From: Ensifer adhaerens
GTDB lineage: Bacteria > Pseudomonadota > Alphaproteobacteria > Rhizobiales > Rhizobiaceae
NCBI RefSeq assembly: GCF_002940685.1
Contig: NZ_PNFP01000008.1
Location: 265,204 to 329,203 of the forward strand
Reading direction: 5' to 3'
DNA: 64,000 nt
Each line of letters starts with the position of its first letter. Position 1 is the stretch's first letter. The position numbers and the translations under genes were made by a program. This document shows positions 28,251 through 35,162 of this stretch, one piece after another. A model generated the notes under the pieces. It made no database searches. It saw only the letters and a list, made by a program, of their open reading frames with translations, and was not told the DNA's origin.

Positions 28251-28679
28251 TCAGTCCGCCACCTCGACCAAGGGTTCGATTTTGACCGGCAGTCCGAGCG
28301 GCAGGCTGGCGACGCCGAGGACGATGCGGCCCGACAGCATTTCAGGACCGAAGACCTTGGCGAGCAGGTCGGACGCGCCGTCGGCGACTTGAGGGTGCTC
28401 CCGGAAATCGTCCGATGTGGCGATGTAGACGCCGAGCTTGGCGACGGCGGTCACCCGGTCGAGTGAACCGAGCTCCGCCCTGATCGCCGCAAGAGCGCTG
28501 AGCGTGGCGGTCTCCGCCGCGCGGCGTCCTTCATCGACCGTCAACTCGGCGCCGAGCCGGCCGATCCGGACCGCTTCGACATAATTGCCGAAGGGCGTTG
28601 GCGGAGGAGGCAGTGCCATGCCGAGTTCCGTCAGCCGCTGTTCTGTGTCAGCGGTGGACGTGTCCTCCAGGTCTACCAT
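28251..28679 (-). CDS. RidA (YjgF) family protein, apparently shortened
   Basis: The 142-residue product resembles RidA-like proteins of about 150-165 residues. Typical stretches are LTELGMALPPPPTPFGNYVEAVR, AELGSLDRVTAVAKLGVYIATS and GVASLPLGLPVKIEPLVEV. In relatives, a strand of the NLLFxSG type and a turn of roughly 20 residues lie between the EAVRxG and the RxGAELTV segments. Here EAVRIG runs straight into RLGAELTV, so an in-frame deletion is suspected. Its ATG overlaps the SDR stop by seven bases, so the two are coupled. RidA proteins deaminate reactive enamines or imines; activity of this one is doubtful. Confidence 0.78.
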   Translation of the reverse strand: MVDLEDTSTADTEQRLTELGMALPPPPTPFGNYVEAVRIGRLGAELTVDEGRRAAETATLSALAAIRAELGSLDRVTAVAKLGVYIATSDDFREHPQVADGASDLLAKVFGPEMLSGRIVLGVASLPLGLPVKIEPLVEVAD

Positions 28680-29395
28680 TTGCCCAAGTGCGCGCCGCCG
28701 TCGACGTTCAGCACCTCCCCGGTTATGCGCGGTGCCCTGGTCAGGAACAGGACGGCGTCCACGATCTCATCGACGCTGGAAATGCTGTGCATCGGCGAAA
28801 GGGTGTTGAGGAAATCCCTCGGATTGTCCTTGTGGAGCGGCGTGTCGACGACGCCGGGGGCGACGACGTTGACGCGGATTCCGTCCCTTGCGTATTCCAT
28901 GGCGATGTTCTTCGAAATCGCGTTGATGCCGCCCTTGGTCAGCATGGCGACCGAAGCGTTCATGCCTGCTATCGGTCGATCGGCGAGCGGCGTCGTGATG
29001 CTGACGATGCTGCCGCCCCGCTTCTGCGCCAGCATCTGTTTGGCGACGAGCTGGGTCGTGTGGATGAATCCTTCGATGTTCGTCGCGCTGAGCTGGCGGT
29101 AGTCCTCGGCCGTATAGTCGACGAAGGGCTTGGTGAAGAAGATCCCGGCATTGTTGACGAGCGCGTCGATCGAGCCGAACCGGTCGATCGCGGTGTCGAC
29201 CGCGCGTTTCGCCGTGTCCGGATCGGCGATATCGCCGTCGACCCGGGCCAGGCGGTCGGAATCGCTGATTTCGCCCGACTTGCTGACGTTGCGCGAGGTT
29301 GCGACGACGTCATAGCCCTGTGCCAGAAAGGCATTTGTGAGGCCCGCGCCGATGCCCTGGGAGGCGCCGGTGATGATTGCGACCTTGTTTGCCAT
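28673..29395 (-). CDS. Short-chain dehydrogenase/reductase family protein lacking the catalytic Tyr
   Basis: This 240-residue Rossmann-fold protein has the nucleotide-binding TGASQGIG (9-16) and the NNAG motif (81-84). The usual YxxxK is replaced by AMLTK: K154 is present but position 150 is alanine, so the catalytic tyrosine is missing. It shares an operon with a RidA-like gene and is divergent from a LysR-type regulator. It may use another mechanism or act without classical oxidoreductase activity. The substrate is unknown. Confidence 0.88.
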   Translation of the reverse strand: MANKVAIITGASQGIGAGLTNAFLAQGYDVVATSRNVSKSGEISDSDRLARVDGDIADPDTAKRAVDTAIDRFGSIDALVNNAGIFFTKPFVDYTAEDYRQLSATNIEGFIHTTQLVAKQMLAQKRGGSIVSITTPLADRPIAGMNASVAMLTKGGINAISKNIAMEYARDGIRVNVVAPGVVDTPLHKDNPRDFLNTLSPMHSISSVDEIVDAVLFLTRAPRITGEVLNVDGGAHLGKW

Positions 29396-29472
29396 TCGAT
29401 CTCTCCGTGGTTGGACGATTTTGGTGAGATGAATATGGCTGCGGCGAGATTGCGCGATAAGCTGGAAATATC

Positions 29473-29488
29473 TGGAATTACATTTCCA
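29473..29488. promoter_or_regulatory. Inverted repeat in the SDR/LysR divergent promoter
   Basis: TGGAA and TTCCA are separated by six bases, 19 bases before the LysR start codon, with an extra TGGAA at about 29463. The arrangement suits a LysR-type operator; binding is inferred. Confidence 0.45.
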
Positions 29489-29507
29489 TCAGTGCAAAAA
29501 TATCGGC

Positions 29508-30410
29508 ATGGTCGACCTGAACGATATCGCGGTCTTTGCCGCCGTTGCCCAATTCGAAAGCTTCAGCCGGGCGGCCCGCTCCCTCGGCATGCCGGTCTCC
29601 ACCGTCAGCCGCAAGGTGACCGCGCTGGAGCAGAAACTGGGTGTCACGTTGATCCAGCGGACGACGCGGAAGTTGAGCCTGACGGTTCAGGGGCGTGCCT
29701 ATTGTGCCGAGTGCAGCGAACCGCTGAAGCAGCTTCACGACGCGGAGAGGGTGCTGAGCGAGGCGCAGCGAAAACCCGAGGGGTTGCTGCGCATCACGGT
29801 TCCGGTGACACTCGGGCAGCCGCCCTTCTTCGATTTCCTGTCCGCGTTCCTGAAAAAGTATCCCGAGATCGAGGTCGATCTTCTCGTCACCAACATGTTC
29901 ATGGATCTTGTCGCCGAGAACATCGACGTCGCCGTCCGGTTCGGCGAATTGCGTGATTCGTCGCTTGTCGCGCAGCGCATTGGCCGAAGCACCCACCTCC
30001 TCGTGGCCGCCCCTGAGTATCTCGACAGGCACGGCGTTCCCTTGCGGCCCGAAGATCTAAGCGGCCACCGCTGCGTCCTCGTCAATGCCCGGAAGAATGA
30101 GGCCGATTGGCATCTCGTCAACGGCGACAAGGCGGTTACGCTTCCTGTGACCGGTTCGGTAACGGTCCACGACATCCAATCGGCGAGCGCCATCACCGAG
30201 CGTGGCCACGGCATCGGCCGGCTTCCGCCGATCTTCTGCGACAGCCTGCTTTCAAGCGGCAAGCTCGTGCGCGTCCTTCCCGGATGGTCGGCGCCCGATG
30301 TCTTCGTGCATGCGGTCTATCCGACGCGGCGGTTTCTGCCATCGCGACTGCAGGTCTTTCTCCAGGCGTTGAAGGCCTGGCGCGGTCCGGCGTGGGAGCC
30401 GCTTCGGTGA
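29508..30410 (+). CDS. LysR family transcriptional regulator
   Basis: This 300-residue regulator has an N-terminal winged helix (DIAVFAAVAQFESFSRAARSLGMPVSTVSRKVTALEQKLG). A substrate-binding effector domain follows from about 90. It resembles the large group of LysR regulators encoded divergently from SDR or oxidoreductase genes. The 112-base gap to the SDR gene contains a short inverted repeat. It probably controls the SDR-RidA operon; the effector is unknown. Confidence 0.9.
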   Translation: MVDLNDIAVFAAVAQFESFSRAARSLGMPVSTVSRKVTALEQKLGVTLIQRTTRKLSLTVQGRAYCAECSEPLKQLHDAERVLSEAQRKPEGLLRITVPVTLGQPPFFDFLSAFLKKYPEIEVDLLVTNMFMDLVAENIDVAVRFGELRDSSLVAQRIGRSTHLLVAAPEYLDRHGVPLRPEDLSGHRCVLVNARKNEADWHLVNGDKAVTLPVTGSVTVHDIQSASAITERGHGIGRLPPIFCDSLLSSGKLVRVLPGWSAPDVFVHAVYPTRRFLPSRLQVFLQALKAWRGPAWEPLR

Positions 30411-30585
30411 GGTATGGCGTCAGGCGGCCGTAAATTGACAGCTAGCGGCGGGCCCTCCCGCCGCCAAAACATGATGTGGGTACAGATAGGTCAGTGAAAT
30501 CAGCGCATGATATGAGATCGATTAATCTCTCGCGGTAAGATCGAACTCCAATGGCAATCGATACGCAGGCCCACTTTGCTGCGGG

Positions 30586-31122
30586 TCATTCCTTTCCCAA
30601 GCCAGCTTTTTGCAATTGAATTCTTATGAAGGTGGCATTGGGAGAAACTGAAATCTCATGCTCGACGTCGTCACCGGAGCCATGAAGGATACGCCGAATG
30701 ACGGCATGCGCTTCGTCTTCGATGTTCTCGTAGTCGTTGTTTCCCATTCGCTGCTGAAGGCGCTCATGCAAGATAAACTCCAATGTCTTCCAGCGGTAAA
30801 TGTCCTGGCGAAGCACTTCATAGTCGCTTTCGGAAGCCTCGAAGTCGAAGCCCTTGCTCCAGTGGCCACAATCCACGGGTATGCCGATCAAAAGGCGGCC
30901 ATTCTCCCGAAAGACGCTAAGCTCCCATCCTGTACCCAGTAGCCTTTCCAAGGTGTTTCCTTCATCTGCCGACATCACGCCAACCACAAAAACGCTCAGA
31001 CGACGCAACGCTACAACAGAAGTACGCCCGAAGAAACGAAGCAGGTCGCGGAGTTGCGGGTCGCCCATCGCGGCCAAAAGAACGTTCCGCAAACATAAGT
31101 GGGGAACGCCCGGGGAATGCAT
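30586..31122 (-). CDS. Hypothetical protein next to the tRNA-Arg remnant
   Basis: This frame of up to 178 residues was not recognised. The C-terminal 129 residues (from an ATG at 30975) are acidic and look like a folded soluble domain (RLLGTGWELSVFRENGRLLIGIPVD, then SDYEVLRQDIYRWKTLEFILHERLQ). None of the ATGs at 31122, 31068 or 30975 has a good ribosome binding site, so the start is uncertain. Base composition is lower in GC than the flanks. It lies just outside the partial tRNA copy and may be accessory DNA. No function is proposed. Confidence 0.5.
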   Translation of the reverse strand: MHSPGVPHLCLRNVLLAAMGDPQLRDLLRFFGRTSVVALRRLSVFVVGVMSADEGNTLERLLGTGWELSVFRENGRLLIGIPVDCGHWSKGFDFEASESDYEVLRQDIYRWKTLEFILHERLQQRMGNNDYENIEDEAHAVIRRILHGSGDDVEHEISVSPNATFIRIQLQKAGLGKE

Positions 31123-31135
31123 GTTATTTTAAGTG

Positions 31136-31195
31136 GTTGATTTTTATGGTGATCCCGCCCGCGATTCGAACGCGGGACCCCCAGATTAGGAATCT
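31136..31195 (-). repeat. Partial tRNA-Arg(CCT) copy (3' half), putative attachment-site duplicate
   Basis: The segment from CCA (31147-31149) through the T-arm (TTCGAAT) to the anticodon loop CCT matches the intact tRNA at 32110-32186, then stops abruptly at 31195. The T-stem pairs are changed but still complementary, so the copy has diverged. The match continues about 11 bases beyond the CCA end. Confidence 0.75.
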
Positions 31196-31359
31196 ATGCC
31201 AACACGGAAGCGGAAGGCGTTCAAATCGAGGCGGCAATGTCTCAGCAGTCATCCCGCACGCGGCAGATTTTCGCAACTGCTCGAGCATAGCGGTCAGATC
31301 ACGAACTTTGGCCACTATTGCAACAGATCGCAGTTCAATTGTTTGGTGATGAGCGGGCA

Positions 31360-31965
31360 TCACAACTGCTGGTTCAAGCTTGAATAATCCTCAGTCAAAT
31401 GGATTTTTACAAACTCTTCAATCGGAAGGAACAAATCATCTAAATGATTTTTGATTTTGTTATCATCCCAATTCCACCATTCAATTTTTTGAAGCGCTAG
31501 TATCGTACATATATCAAAACGATAGCGGATAAGTTTTGCTGGGTTTCCAGCAACTATTGCATAAGGAGGAACGTCCTTTGTCACAATAGATCCCGCACCA
31601 ATAATCGCACCATTGCCAATTTTTACTTTTGGTAGGATTATGGCACGACGCCCGACCCAAACATCATGGCCTATTTCAATACCTCCTTGGTCAAGTAAAT
31701 TGAGACCGCCATTCATGCTCGGAATAAAAAGCTCTTTTAGCGGATAGGTAGATGCAAAATTTGTAGGGTGGTTAGCGCGATTAAGCAGTACAACCTCATC
31801 GGCAAAAGAGCAGAAGTTTCCTATTGTGAGGGGGTTATTTTTATCGAAATGATAAATGGTGTCTGGTTTTATGCCATAAGTATGACGCCCAATTTTAACA
31901 TGTTCTGGCGGAGGGCGTTCTTTTCTTAAACCTAGTTTTGTTCTTAATTTTCTAAACATTGCCAT
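31360..31965 (-). CDS. CatB-like hexapeptide-repeat acyltransferase
   Basis: The 201-residue protein is a left-handed beta-helix acetyltransferase of the xenobiotic/CatB or polysaccharide type. Repeats include IEIGHDVWVGRRAIILPKVKIGNGAIIGAGSIVTKDVPPYAIVAGNPAKLIRYRF by segments, and the N-terminal part has the NFCSFADEVVLL coil. ATG 31965 was chosen because GGAAGAA lies five bases upstream; the frame is open to 32040. It is strongly AT-rich compared with neighbours and sits inside the tRNA-flanked insert, so it was probably acquired by transfer. The acceptor could be a surface sugar or an antibiotic. Confidence 0.85.
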   Translation of the reverse strand: MAMFRKLRTKLGLRKERPPPEHVKIGRHTYGIKPDTIYHFDKNNPLTIGNFCSFADEVVLLNRANHPTNFASTYPLKELFIPSMNGGLNLLDQGGIEIGHDVWVGRRAIILPKVKIGNGAIIGAGSIVTKDVPPYAIVAGNPAKLIRYRFDICTILALQKIEWWNWDDNKIKNHLDDLFLPIEEFVKIHLTEDYSSLNQQL

Positions 31966-32109
31966 AAATGTTCTTCCATGCTGCATCGCAAGGCTGTGAT
32001 CGAGATATTCACGTGGTTCCGAAACTGACTGGAATAACAATCAAAGAACAACGTTTCAGAACGCTTTCAGAACGATCAGAACGGCATTGATGCTAACTCG
32101 TTGATTTAC

Positions 32110-32186
32110 TGGTGATCCCGGCGCGATTCGAACGCGCGACCCCCAGATTAGGAATCTGGTGCTCTATCCTGCTGAGCTACGGGACC
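32110..32186 (-). tRNA. tRNA-Arg (anticodon CCT)
   Basis: A 77-base cloverleaf is read on the minus strand, including an encoded CCA. The acceptor stem pairs GGTCCCG with CGGGATC. The anticodon arm is CCAGA-TTCCTAA-TCTGG, giving CCT, and the T-arm contains GTTCGAATC. The 3' half is duplicated at 31136-31195. Confidence 0.95.
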
Positions 32187-32436
32187 ACTTGGATAGCACC
32201 CATACAAAAGCAAGGCGTCTTCGCCAAGTGTTTTTGCGTGTGTGACGGCGGAAATGCGGGCGACGTCGCGCTTGGCAATCTCGCGACGGCGGCACGCCAG
32301 CAGCGTCCTCAGCGGGTTTAAACCGATTGTGAAACGGGGCTGGTCTTTCAGGTCTTTCGAATGCTAAGCATGCGAGCGTTGGCCCGAGGAAGCCGGCACT
32401 CTCCTTTAAGACCTTCATCAGAGACCTGATCCACAT

Positions 32437-33333
32437 ATGTTCATCGGAATAGATTGGGGCGGCACGAAAATGGAAGTCATCGCGCTCGGCCGCGATGGCG
32501 AAACGCGCGCCCGGCATCGCGTCTCGACCCCGACCAGCGGCTATGACGATTGCATCCGCGCCGTTCTCGACCTCGTTGCCGCCGCAGAGCAGACGGCCGG
32601 CGAACAGGGCTCGATCGGCATCGGCATTCCCGGCAGCCCCAATCCGCGCACCGGTATCGTGCGCAATTCCAACGCCGTGCTGATCAACGGCAAGCCGCTC
32701 GGGCGCGACCTCGAAGCGGCGCTCGGCCGTCCGGTCCGGCTGGCCAACGACGCCAATTGCCTGGCGGTCTCCGAAGCGGTCGACGGTGCCGGAAAGACTG
32801 CGCATGTGGTGTTCGGCGTCATCGTCGGTACCGGCCATGGCGGCGGGCTTGCGATCGACAAGAAAGTGCATGCCGGCTACCAGGGCGTGGCCGCCGAGAT
32901 CGGCCACTATCCGCTGCCCTGGATGACGAAGGACGAGTATCCGGGCCACAAGTGCTGGTGCGGCAAGCATGGCTGCCTCGACATGTATGCCTGCGGCACC
33001 GGCGTCGAGCTCGATTACCGGATTGCGACCGGCGTCGAAAAGCGCGGGCGCGACATCATCGAGGCGAAGCGGGCGGGCGATCCGGTGGCAACGGGCGTTT
33101 ACGAGCGCTTTGTCGACCGACTGGCGCGCAGCCTGGCGCTGCTCACCAACATCGTCGACCCTGATGTCTACGTGCTTGGCGGCGGCATGTCGAATGTCGA
33201 CGAGATCTATGACGACGTGCCGCCGCGAGTGGTCAACTACCTCTTCGGCGACACGTTCGAAACGCCCATTCGCAAGGCGCTGCACGGCGACAGTTCCGGC
33301 GTGCGCGGTGCCGCCTGGCTCTGGAAGGACTGA
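32437..33333 (+). CDS. ROK family sugar kinase, probably fructokinase
   Basis: This 298-residue cytoplasmic kinase has the phosphate loop DWGGTK (6-11), the catalytic-base region NDAN (104-107), and the ROK zinc motif GHKCWCGKHGC with C173, C175 and C180. The length and motif set match fructokinases and N-acetylhexosamine kinases of the ROK family. It starts a three-gene cassette with UPF0303 and an AGE-type epimerase, which favours a fructose or mannose route. No strong ribosome site is visible before the ATG. Confidence 0.87.
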   Translation: MFIGIDWGGTKMEVIALGRDGETRARHRVSTPTSGYDDCIRAVLDLVAAAEQTAGEQGSIGIGIPGSPNPRTGIVRNSNAVLINGKPLGRDLEAALGRPVRLANDANCLAVSEAVDGAGKTAHVVFGVIVGTGHGGGLAIDKKVHAGYQGVAAEIGHYPLPWMTKDEYPGHKCWCGKHGCLDMYACGTGVELDYRIATGVEKRGRDIIEAKRAGDPVATGVYERFVDRLARSLALLTNIVDPDVYVLGGGMSNVDEIYDDVPPRVVNYLFGDTFETPIRKALHGDSSGVRGAAWLWKD

Positions 33334-33337
33334 CCCC

Positions 33338-33832
33338 ATGAATATCGACAGGGACCTCGCCCGCATCGTGCGGCAGGAACAGGAGTTGCAGTTCGATCGC
33401 TTCGATCTCGATACGGCCTGGGCGCTCGGCTCGCTGCTGCGCAAGACGGCAGCGGAGCGCAAGCTCGGTGTCGTCATCGACATTACGCTGTATTCGATGC
33501 AGGTGTTCTACGCCGCGCTGGAAGGGGCGACGCCCGACAATCCGAACTGGGTGCGCCGCAAGCGCAACACCGTGTTCCGGCTGTTCAAGAGCAGCTACGC
33601 CACCGGCCGCGAACTCGCCAAGGCGCAAACCAACCTGCAGGCCAAGCTCGGGCTTGCCGATGCCGACTATGCGGCGCATGGCGGCAGCTTCCCGATCGTC
33701 GTCAAGGGCACCGGCTGCATCGGCGCCGTTACCGTCTCCGGCCTGCCGCAGCGCGAGGACCACAATATGGTGGTCGAGGCGCTCGCAACCTTGCTCGGCA
33801 AGGATCATGGCGCGTTGAAGCTCGAGGACTGA
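33338..33832 (+). CDS. UPF0303 / HbpS-like heme-degrading domain protein
   Basis: The 164-residue soluble protein matches UPF0303: LDTAWALGSLLRKTAAERKLGVVIDITL, then a VKGTGCIGAVTVSGLP stretch. Homologues with this fold bind or degrade haem or cobalamin-like ligands, but members in sugar clusters have no assigned role. It starts four bases after the kinase stop and ends directly at the start of the epimerase gene, so the three are cotranscribed. Confidence 0.85.
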   Translation: MNIDRDLARIVRQEQELQFDRFDLDTAWALGSLLRKTAAERKLGVVIDITLYSMQVFYAALEGATPDNPNWVRRKRNTVFRLFKSSYATGRELAKAQTNLQAKLGLADADYAAHGGSFPIVVKGTGCIGAVTVSGLPQREDHNMVVEALATLLGKDHGALKLED

Positions 33833-34996
33833 GTGTTGGCGGTGGATATTTTTTCGCAATCGCGGGCGCTGTCGCAGTGGCTGGCGGACAAGGCCCTGCC
33901 GCTTTGGCGTGCCAAAGGCATCGACGCTGCCGGCGGCTTCGTCGAAACGATCGACATGGCCGGCGAGCCGACCAATGCCAACCGCCGCGCGCGGGTGCAG
34001 CCGCGGCAGGTCTATTGCTTCGCGGAAGCCGGGCGGCGCGGCTGGTCGGGTGACTGGCGCGGTGCCGCCGAAGGCGGGCTTGCCTATTTCGATCGCGTCT
34101 TCAAGCAGCCGAGCGGCTTTTATGGTGCGCTCGCCGATGCCGAAGGCAATCTGCTCGATCCGTCCTTCGATCTCTACAATCAGGCCTTCGCGCTGCTCGC
34201 CTTCGCCTACCTTGCCGAGGTCGTGCCGGCACGGAAGGCCGAGATGATCGAGCGCAGCAACGACCTTCGGTCTCGGATCGAGGCGCATGTCAAGCATCCG
34301 GTCGCCGGTTTCGAGGAAGACAATCCCCCGCGCCTGCCGCTCTGCTCCAATCCGCACATGCATCTCTTCGAGGCGTGCCTGGCCAGCGAAACGGTCGAGG
34401 GCTTCGACCGGGTCGCCTGGGCCAATCTCGCCGACGAGATTGCGGATCTGGCGATGGATCACTTCATCGATGCCGAGAGCGGGGTGCTGCGCGAATTCTT
34501 CGATCACGACTGGGCGCCGATGGCCGGCGACAAGGGCCGGATCGTCGAGCCCGGCCATCTGTTCGAATGGGCCTGGCTGCTTCTGCGCTGGGCGGAGCGC
34601 CGCGGCTGTGCCGACGCGATCGTGAAGGCGCGGCGGCTGTTCGATATCGGCGAGGCGCACGGCATCTGCGCGAACCGCAATGTCGCGATCATGACGCTTC
34701 TCGACGATCTCTCGGTGGCCGACCCGATCGCCAGGCTCTGGCCGCAGACCGAGTGGCTGAAGGCGGCCGTGCGCTTTGCGGCCCTCACCAATGGTGCCGA
34801 GCGCGAGCGTTATCTCGCTTCGGCTGCACGGGCGGCGGCGGCACTCCGGATCTTCCTGGAGACGCCGGTTGCGGGCCTCTGGCGCGACAAGCAGAAGGCC
34901 GACGGCAGCTTCGTCGACGAGCCGGCGCCCGCCAGCAGCTTCTACCACATCCTTTGCGCCATCTACGAAACCGAGGATTGCCTCGCGCGGCTCTAA
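33833..34996 (+). CDS. AGE family epimerase/isomerase (mannose isomerase-like)
   Basis: The 387-residue protein is an (alpha/alpha)6-barrel of the N-acylglucosamine 2-epimerase/mannose isomerase family. It has the RQVYCFAEAG segment near the N-terminus, NPHMHLFEACLA in the middle, and GHLFEWAWLL with the conserved histidine. The proposed GTG start follows the UPF0303 stop without a gap, with GAGGA upstream; GTG 33842 is an alternative. With the kinase it could turn mannose into fructose and then fructose 6-phosphate. A terminator follows. Confidence 0.87.
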   Translation: MLAVDIFSQSRALSQWLADKALPLWRAKGIDAAGGFVETIDMAGEPTNANRRARVQPRQVYCFAEAGRRGWSGDWRGAAEGGLAYFDRVFKQPSGFYGALADAEGNLLDPSFDLYNQAFALLAFAYLAEVVPARKAEMIERSNDLRSRIEAHVKHPVAGFEEDNPPRLPLCSNPHMHLFEACLASETVEGFDRVAWANLADEIADLAMDHFIDAESGVLREFFDHDWAPMAGDKGRIVEPGHLFEWAWLLLRWAERRGCADAIVKARRLFDIGEAHGICANRNVAIMTLLDDLSVADPIARLWPQTEWLKAAVRFAALTNGAERERYLASAARAAAALRIFLETPVAGLWRDKQKADGSFVDEPAPASSFYHILCAIYETEDCLARL

Positions 34997-35026
34997 GCTT
35001 GCCGTTGTGAACCCGAATGCACCTAG

Positions 35027-35060
35027 TGGCCCGTCGCAATCGCGGCGGGCCATTTTCTTT
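35027..35060 (+). terminator. Terminator of the kinase-epimerase cassette
   Basis: An 11-bp stem (35027-35037 with 35042-35052, one G-T pair) with loop AATC is followed by TTTTCTTT, 31 bases after the stop. Confidence 0.9.
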
Positions 35061-35095
35061 GCTTCGAAAGACAAATGTGATTGTTGCATATGTTG

Positions 35096-35115
35096 ACATA
35101 AAGATATCTTTATGT
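35096..35115. promoter_or_regulatory. Perfect 20-bp palindrome at the metH promoter (SahR-like operator)
   Basis: ACATAAAGATATCTTTATGT is fully self-complementary and overlaps a TTGACA -35 hexamer (35093-35098), 47 bases before metH. ArsR-family SahR regulators are known to repress methionine-cycle genes from AT-rich palindromes of this kind; assignment to SahR is inferred. Confidence 0.65.
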
Positions 35116-35162
35116 GATTGACTCAACTTATTGTTTGTCGTTTTCAGAACGGGAGATTTCCC

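Larger units (their letters stand above)
31136..32157. mobile_element. Small tRNA-Arg-associated island remnant
   Basis: A 60-base sequence at 31136-31195 repeats, with a few mismatches and one extra base, the 3' half of tRNA-Arg(CCT) and its downstream flank (32100-32157), in the same orientation. Together they bracket about 0.9 kb of visibly AT-rich DNA holding one acyltransferase gene. This is the arrangement left by an element integrated at a tRNA 3' end. No integrase is present, so it is a remnant or a non-autonomous insert. Confidence 0.65.
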
